A DNA stretch of 64,000 nucleotides from Poronia punctata. Lineage: Eukaryota; Ascomycota; Sordariomycetes; Xylariales; Xylariaceae. Location of the stretch: positions 62,001 through 126,000 of the forward strand of contig MU401516.1 in NCBI GenBank assembly GCA_022579005.1. The letters run 5' to 3'. Within the stretch, counting starts at the first letter, position 1. Each line of letters begins with the position of its first letter. The position numbers and the translations under genes were made by a program. Under the pieces are notes generated by a model, which saw only the letters and a list, made by a program, of their open reading frames with translations, was not told the origin of the DNA and made no database searches. Positions 58,787-64,000 of this stretch are shown here, piece by piece.

Positions 58787-60245
58787 ATGGTTTGTTGGCT
58801 CCCTGCCCTGCACTCGAGAGGAGATGGATCAACTAACTTAGCGACTTGAAACAGCCTTCCGCCACCGGGTCGAGCTGGGAGAAGTATAAGAAGAATTTCG
58901 CCGATGACGAAATAGAAGAGAAGAAGATACAACCGCTCTCTGACGAGTACGCATTGCTCTACCGTCTCTCGCATCCTTAGTCTCCTTTCTTCGAACCACC
59001 CGTCACTAACCAAGCTTGACCAGGGATATCCAGGTCCTGAAGACATACGGCGCTGCGCCATATGGTACCGCCATCAAGAAGCTCGAGCAACAGATCAAGG
59101 AGAAGCAACAAAGCGTAGACGAGAAGATTGGCGTCAAGGAGTCTGATACGGGACTTGCACCACCTCATCTATGGGATGTGGCAGCTGACCGGCAACGCAT
59201 GTCCGAAGAGCAGCCCTTGCAGGTGGCTAGATGCACAAAGATCATCCCGGACGAAAAGGACGAGTCGAAGAGCAAATATGTCATTAACGTTCAAATTGCC
59301 AAATTCGTCGTCCAACTAGGCGAGCGTGTCTCCCCTACCGATATCGAGGAGGCCATGCGTGTCGGCGTCGACCGTAATAAGTACCAGATCATGCTTCCTT
59401 TGCCACCTAAGATCGACGCAAGCGTCACCATGATGACGGTGGAGGAAAAGCCGGACGTTACGTACGGTGACGTTGGCGGCTGCAAAGAACAGGTGGAGAA
59501 GCTGAGAGAAGTGGTGGAGATGCCCTTACTGTCCCCTGAACGGTTTGTGAACTTGGGTATCGACCCTCCAAAGGGTGCCTTGTTGTACGGCCCCCCTGGC
59601 ACGGGCAAGACCCTATGCGCCAGAGCAGTTGCGAACCGTACCGATGCCACATTCATCAGAGTCATCGGCAGCGAACTGGTGCAGAAGTATGTAGGTGAGG
59701 GAGCCCGAATGGTCAGAGAGCTGTTTGAGATGGCGAGGACAAAGAAAGCCTGTATTATCTTCTTCGACGAAATCGATGCTGTAGGCGGTGCTCGGTTCGA
59801 CGACGGGGCTGGTGGGGACAACGAAGTACAGAGAACCATGTTGGAACTGATTACGCAACTGGACGGGTTCGACGCCCGAGGCAATATCAAGGTCATGTTT
59901 GCAACCAACAGACCGTCAACACTGGACCCCGCGCTTATGCGGCCCGGCCGTATCGACCGAAAGATTGAGTTCTCTCTTCCCGACCTCGAGGGCAGAGCAA
60001 ACATCCTCCGAATCCATGCGAAGAGCATGTCCGTTGAACGGGATATCCGGTGGGAGCTGATCTCGCGTCTCTGCCCCAACGCCACAGGTGCCGAGCTTCG
60101 CAGTGTATGTACCGAGGCCGGCATGTTTGCCATTCGAGCGAGAAGAAAGGTAGCCACCGAGAAGGACTTCCTGAGCGCGGTCGACAAGGTCATCAAGGGC
60201 AACTTGAAGTTCAACTCTACCGCGACGTACATGCAGTACAATTAG
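58787..60245 (+). CDS. RPT1: 26S proteasome ATPase Rpt1 (PSMC2)
   Basis: One of six AAA+ ATPases of the 19S base. Three exons: 58787-58789 (ATG only), 58855-58946, 59024-60245; 438 aa. The first intron (58790-58854) starts GTTTGT, has AACTAAC as branch and ends ACAG; it places the start Met directly before [19 protein letters not shown], as in other fungi. The second intron (58947-59023, GTACGC...CTTGACCAG) joins LSDE to [17 protein letters not shown] features: N-terminal coiled coil [17 protein letters not shown], Walker A GPPGTGKT, Walker B IIFFDEID, second-region Arg fingers [10 protein letters not shown], and C-terminus TATYMQYN as in yeast Rpt1. Confidence 0.96.
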
Positions 60246-61099
60246 TAAGGTCATGATTTGCATGCCATGACGATGTCCTGATTCTGGTTCCGACTTCAGT
60301 TCTAGTTTGGATGTAAGAGTACGGGCGGGATTACGGAGCTAGACTAACTCTAACATTGAGAGGAGGCTGGTGGCATTGCTCTTTAGATAATCAACCAATA
60401 AGTCTTTCCAAAGCGCGCGTCGTGCTTCGTCTACGGTTTACTTCCCACAAGCGCAATGAGAATCTAGTCCTTGGCAGACTAGTTATTTCTTTTATCGTTA
60501 TAATACGAAATGAATACTAGTTGCTAATGCAAAAGGGTATATACGGATGTCGCAACATCCATGAGTGTCGTCCTGCCCCAAAAGTGGCCCCTTATGATAT
60601 CTCGAGGTTCGTGCATGACAAACACCCAAATAACTCAGCTTCGACGCCTCCCGTGGTTGAATTAGGTTTGAGAAGAGAAACACGACTATCCTTGCCGTGT
60701 CGTGCTAGCCTGGCAGGATATTGCCGAGCCATGCTCAAGCCATGCATAATACGCCAGAATAATGTTTAGCAAATAAGAGTCCATGCAATGGCCTAAATAA
60801 GACGTCAAAAAAGCGCCTGGCCCTCCAGACCCATTTCATCAGTCGAATAAGTCGTAGTGTTGTGGCGGTTAGGAGCCTTTTAGGCGGCCTCGATGCTTCG
60901 AAAACTGCAATATTTTGGAGTTCTCCAGCAGTTCTCGGGGACGCACTCGTAGCTGTTTTTTCTCGTAGATTTCGTTCATCCATTCCAGGATTGGAGTCGG
61001 CGAAGTTTGTGTTGCCCTGCCCTGCCGCCTATCACCCCGCACATCCTTGATGACAATTCCGTTTTCTGTTCATTAGTGTGCTTCACTTATGGCCCCATC
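60246..61099. other. 3' spacer between convergent RPT1 and Cys-cluster gene
   Basis: 850 bases of 3' UTR sequence; no gene supported. Confidence 0.55.
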
Positions 61100-62116
61100 C
61101 TAGGCGCCATCCAACCAAGCCAGGCATCCCAGGCAAACGACGTCGCCTTCACTCCCGCGCTCAATGCAGCAGCGGCTACAAATAACAGCGCGGTGACCAC
61201 GCCCGTTCCAACTTGGAGAAATGCGCCCCCTTTCGTCCCCCCTCGGTCTTTGTCGGTCTGGTCTTTCCGTGTTGCTTCTGCGAGACTGTTCCTGGCTGCC
61301 ATCGTCGTCTACATCCTGCATAGTGAAGGATTCGCCGACATTTTCTTGTTCACGTGCCGTCTGATTGGGCCTGCATTCGCCCGACATAGGTAGCCAACCT
61401 TGACATGCCCTCAAGCACACAAAGCACGTGCGTTTGTCACAGCCCATACAATCCGCATAGGAGTCCAGGTCTGACCTCCTGGTGGGTTTTCGATGACATA
61501 TATGACAGGGGTTGAGAAGTCCGGACGGGTTGGTCCGACCAGTTGATCGAATGTGTGGTGAGAATCCGGACTCAGCCTCGGATGGAATGGAAGTTGGATC
61601 GGGGTGAGCGTGGGGGAGATGGGATTGCTGTGATTGCGAAAGAATGGTAGGTTGTGTGGGATGATGATGGTGAGCGTAGCGATTATGTTGTCCTTCGTCC
61701 AGGTTATCGTCAACAAAGCAAAGCCTCTTGCTCACAGGCAAGGATAAGGGTTTCGATGACAGGTCGATGAAAGGAGGCCCGCCTCGATTTGACGGCACGA
61801 TGAGTCGTTCATTGCTTATGACAGGGAGCAGATCTCCTGATCCGCCAAATGCAGGGCCACTGTGGGAGAGAAACACGTCAGTAGGAAACTCAACGGATCG
61901 CTAGCTAGGAGTAATCGTAGTGACCTAGGTTAGGGCATCATACAATGACCGCTGCAACGCAGCTTCATCGCTGTCACGTCTTCTTTTCCTAGCCGGCGGC
62001 GATACCATAGAGACTTGAGATGTCGTTGCAGACGGCATTTGTCTGGCGAAAGCTGCGTTACGAGGTAAGCATTTGGAACGCGGGCGAGTCCAACTAGGTA
62101 GTAGCAATGATCCCAA
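61100..62116 (-). CDS. Cys-cluster protein of unknown function
   Basis: Two exons, 61944-62116 and 61100-61859, with an 84-nt intron (GTATGA donor, CTGACGT branch, CCCACAG acceptor, phase 2), 310 aa. Not recognised. The first half is Ser/Pro-rich with a basic patch PPARKRRRDSDE that could be a nuclear localisation signal, and a His/Gln-rich stretch (YAHHHHPTQPT). The second half has a treble-clef-like cluster, CHICHRKPTRRSDLDSYADC followed by MGCDKRTCFVCLRACQGW, and a second pair near the end, ICSRCCIERGSEGDVVCLGC. The spacing C-x2-C, C-x2-C, C-x2-C resembles RING/FYVE-type zinc folds, but no family can be named. It is convergent with RPT1. The start could also be a later Met (MPSATTSQ). Confidence 0.72.
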
Positions 62117-63100
62117 CGTCGACGGAGGACCGTGATGCGCAGCTAAGATCGCCGCTAAACCAGGGCAGTGACGGGGAAATAGTCAGAGCTAGGTTAACGG
62201 CCAGAACGGTGGCATGGGGATTCGTATATTAAAAGATGCAAAAGAAAAATAAGTAAATAACGTCGATATAACTACTACGCTTTTCGTAGCACCGGCAGAC
62301 AATTTGCAATGTTACCTTACCTACCTACCTAGACCTGACAAGTACCTTAGGTACTTACCTACTATCGTATGTAGTGTAATCATCAGAAACATTGCTTTCC
62401 AGAGTTCAAACAACAGGTACCAATATTATCTAGAGATGTATACCTACTTATACTTTACGGTCCTCTCCTATCTGCAGGTACCTATATCGTAACGTCCTTG
62501 GTACTTAGGAGATACAGGTACCTGGTAGCATGTAGGATGTACCTTGTAGGCACATACCTAGGTAGGTATTTGCACTTGTTATATTGATATCACTGATAGA
62601 TATGCGTCTTGCAGTATTTACTAAAACACTTATGCAGATAAAAAGGTACAATGTATAATAAAAGTACAGTGTTACTGTATAGTAGCACGGTAATGTGTGT
62701 ATCACGTGGGTTAGGTAGACCAACGGAATCAAATGGAAAGGTGGGTCATCCGACAACCCACCGCCGAAAGGCCCGCAGACGGATATATTGATAGGTAGGA
62801 ACTGCTTGATAGCGTGGTATGCATGTATCTCACTTAACCTTGATAACCTAGTCGATTGATTGATTGATTACATTATCCGTCCATACATCCCATCTCTCCA
62901 TTCAAGGCTCATCCCCAAGCCGGCCCCTACTCCAACCGACACTCGACATTCGGACCACGTCTCGTGCATTGGTTTCTGCCCCCGATCTTAAGCCCGACAA
63001 CGATTGTCGATAATCACCGCCAAGTCCTTTCGCACAGCCATCAGCGTGCCGATATCAAGAAGTTCTTTCAGTATCTCGGAGTCCTTGTAGCCATCAAGAT
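62117..63100. other. Spacer with Cys-cluster gene promoter and SF3B6 leader
   Basis: Very rich in TACCTA/GGTACC words (for example 62319-62365 and 62511-62570), plus a GATT run at 62853-62870. No gene seen. Confidence 0.55.
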
Positions 63101-63769
63101 ATGAGTCGCGCCGGAAAGCTTGCCCCAGAGCAGTTGCCGTGAGTTGCGCATCAGCCCGCCCGCCCGCCCGCCTCGTGATAATACACTTGACTTTTGGGGT
63201 CCAGATTGCTAACATACACTCATGGCATACAGAGTCTTATTCATCAAGAACCTCAAGTTAGTGACCATAAACTGCCTAATTTCCGTTGTCATGCTTCGAA
63301 GGCCCTTTCCATCGACCTTGTTCTAATCTCCCACAAAGCTACGAAGTAACAGACGGCGATCTCTTCAAGCTTTTCGACCCGGACGAGACGGGAATCATCC
63401 GGTACCAGCCCTAACACCATATGTTATACCGCTCTTCTGTGCTAACACTCGTCAAGTCAAATTCGGAAAGGCATTTCTCTTGACACAAAAGGAACCGCCT
63501 ATGTCGTCTTCTGGAATGCAATGGATGCAAAGAACGCTCTCGAGAAGCTAAATGGCTTCAACTTCCAAAACAGATACCTTGTCGGTACGTCTTGTCACCG
63601 TTTCATCCTTCCCTACAGAGATTACTGCTTAGGTCGGTGCATATCTGACTGGAGCGCAGTACTGTGGCACCAACCAGAGAAGACCATGAGAATGAAAGAG
63701 TCAAAAGAGGGCGTGCAGGCCCGCCAGGAGAATTTAGGTCAGCTCAAGCAGCAATATGGCATCGATTGA
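63101..63769 (+). CDS. SF3B6: Splicing factor 3B subunit 6 (p14)
   Basis: p14 is the SF3b subunit with one RNA-recognition motif. It sits against SF3B1 and can be crosslinked to the branch-site adenosine. Five exons were resolved: 63101-63138, 63233-63256 (24 nt), 63339-63401, 63457-63584, 63660-63769. Introns are 94, 82, 55 and 75 nt with consistent phases, giving 120 aa. Blocks: VLFIKNLNYEVTDGDLFKLF (RNP2 region), GIIRQIRKGISLDTKGTAYV (RNP1 region), DAKNALEKLNGFNFQNRYLV and the C-terminal helix ending LGQLKQQYGID, all as in human p14. Four introns in 120 codons contrast with the intronless SF3B1 gene. The start MSRAGKLAPEQLP is short but right for the family. Intron 1 contains a CCCG run (63164-63176). 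Confidence 0.95.
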
Positions 63770-64000
63770 CGATTAGACGGGCCTGCAGATAGGCTCCAGA
63801 CTAGTACTTGCGCTCGCACGCTGTCTGCAGTCCCGTCATCTACTTCTACATCCTCGAGGACTACAACGTCCACGTCCACATCTATTGAGAAAAAGCTAGG
63901 CCCGGCTATGAACCAAAAGAGGAGCAAGCCGGACAGTGTTACTCGCCTTGCACGACGTAAAATCGCGCTCACTTTCATGAGAGGCTTCCTGCTGCAGAGA
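63770..64000. other. SF3B6 3' region to window end
   Basis: No gene can be supported in the last 230 bases. A minus-strand frame at 63739-63978 overlaps SF3B6 and has no domain. Confidence 0.5.

Noticed and set aside
1..64000. CRISPR arrays, operons, bacterial-type features, rRNA
   Set aside because: None seen; gene structure and introns are fungal throughout.

Overview
The window is nuclear DNA of a filamentous ascomycete (Pezizomycotina, probably a Sordariomycete). The genes have short introns (about 47-180 nt) with GTRNGY donors and CTAAC/CTGAC branch points. The set is typical of these fungi (RAX2, LCL3, PKR1, ARP9, YVC1-like channel, F-box proteins). Spacers are long, and one AT-saturated block carries the C-to-T decay expected of repeat-induced point mutation (RIP). 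The genus cannot be told from the sequence alone.

Layout. 1-5.4 kb has no convincing gene. 5.4-18.4 kb holds three minus-strand genes: SF3B1, RAX2 and LCL3. 19.5-27.4 kb holds the YVC1-like channel, a 95-residue Cys-rich orphan and MTQ2 on the plus strand, then SMD1 and PKR1 on the minus strand. 27.9-34.1 kb is one decayed Ty3/gypsy LTR retrotransposon with two 241-bp LTRs. 35.4-42.6 kb holds two plus-strand F-box genes. 46.0-53.1 kb holds a SYLF-domain gene, ARP9 and an intronless tRNA-Val(AAC). 53.7-60.2 kb holds a quinone oxidoreductase and CCT4 (minus), with RPT1 (plus) divergent from CCT4. 61.1-63.8 kb holds a Cys-cluster protein of unknown function and SF3B6/p14. Splice sites were worked out by hand for nearly all genes.

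Three genes encode core spliceosome parts (SF3B1, its direct partner p14, and SmD1). CCT4 and RPT1 are both protein-quality-control genes. The rest are unrelated housekeeping functions, so there is no sign of a biosynthetic cluster.

The most unusual signal is in the retrotransposon. Its two LTRs differ at 40 positions, all C/T or G/A transitions. The first 29 are intact only in the left LTR and the last 11 only in the right LTR, with one switch at the same LTR offset. This looks like a reciprocal junction, as if a mutated element had recombined into an unmutated solo LTR. Surviving cytosines in the element almost always follow a purine, which is not the simple CpA rule of classical RIP. Other points: an apparent one-base frameshift at the start of CCT4, an RPT1 first coding exon that is only the ATG, a stop-free 57-nt intron hidden in RAX2, a 32-bp triple repeat before ARP9 that copies its first splice acceptor, and a TACGAGTA octamer strongly over-represented in spacers.
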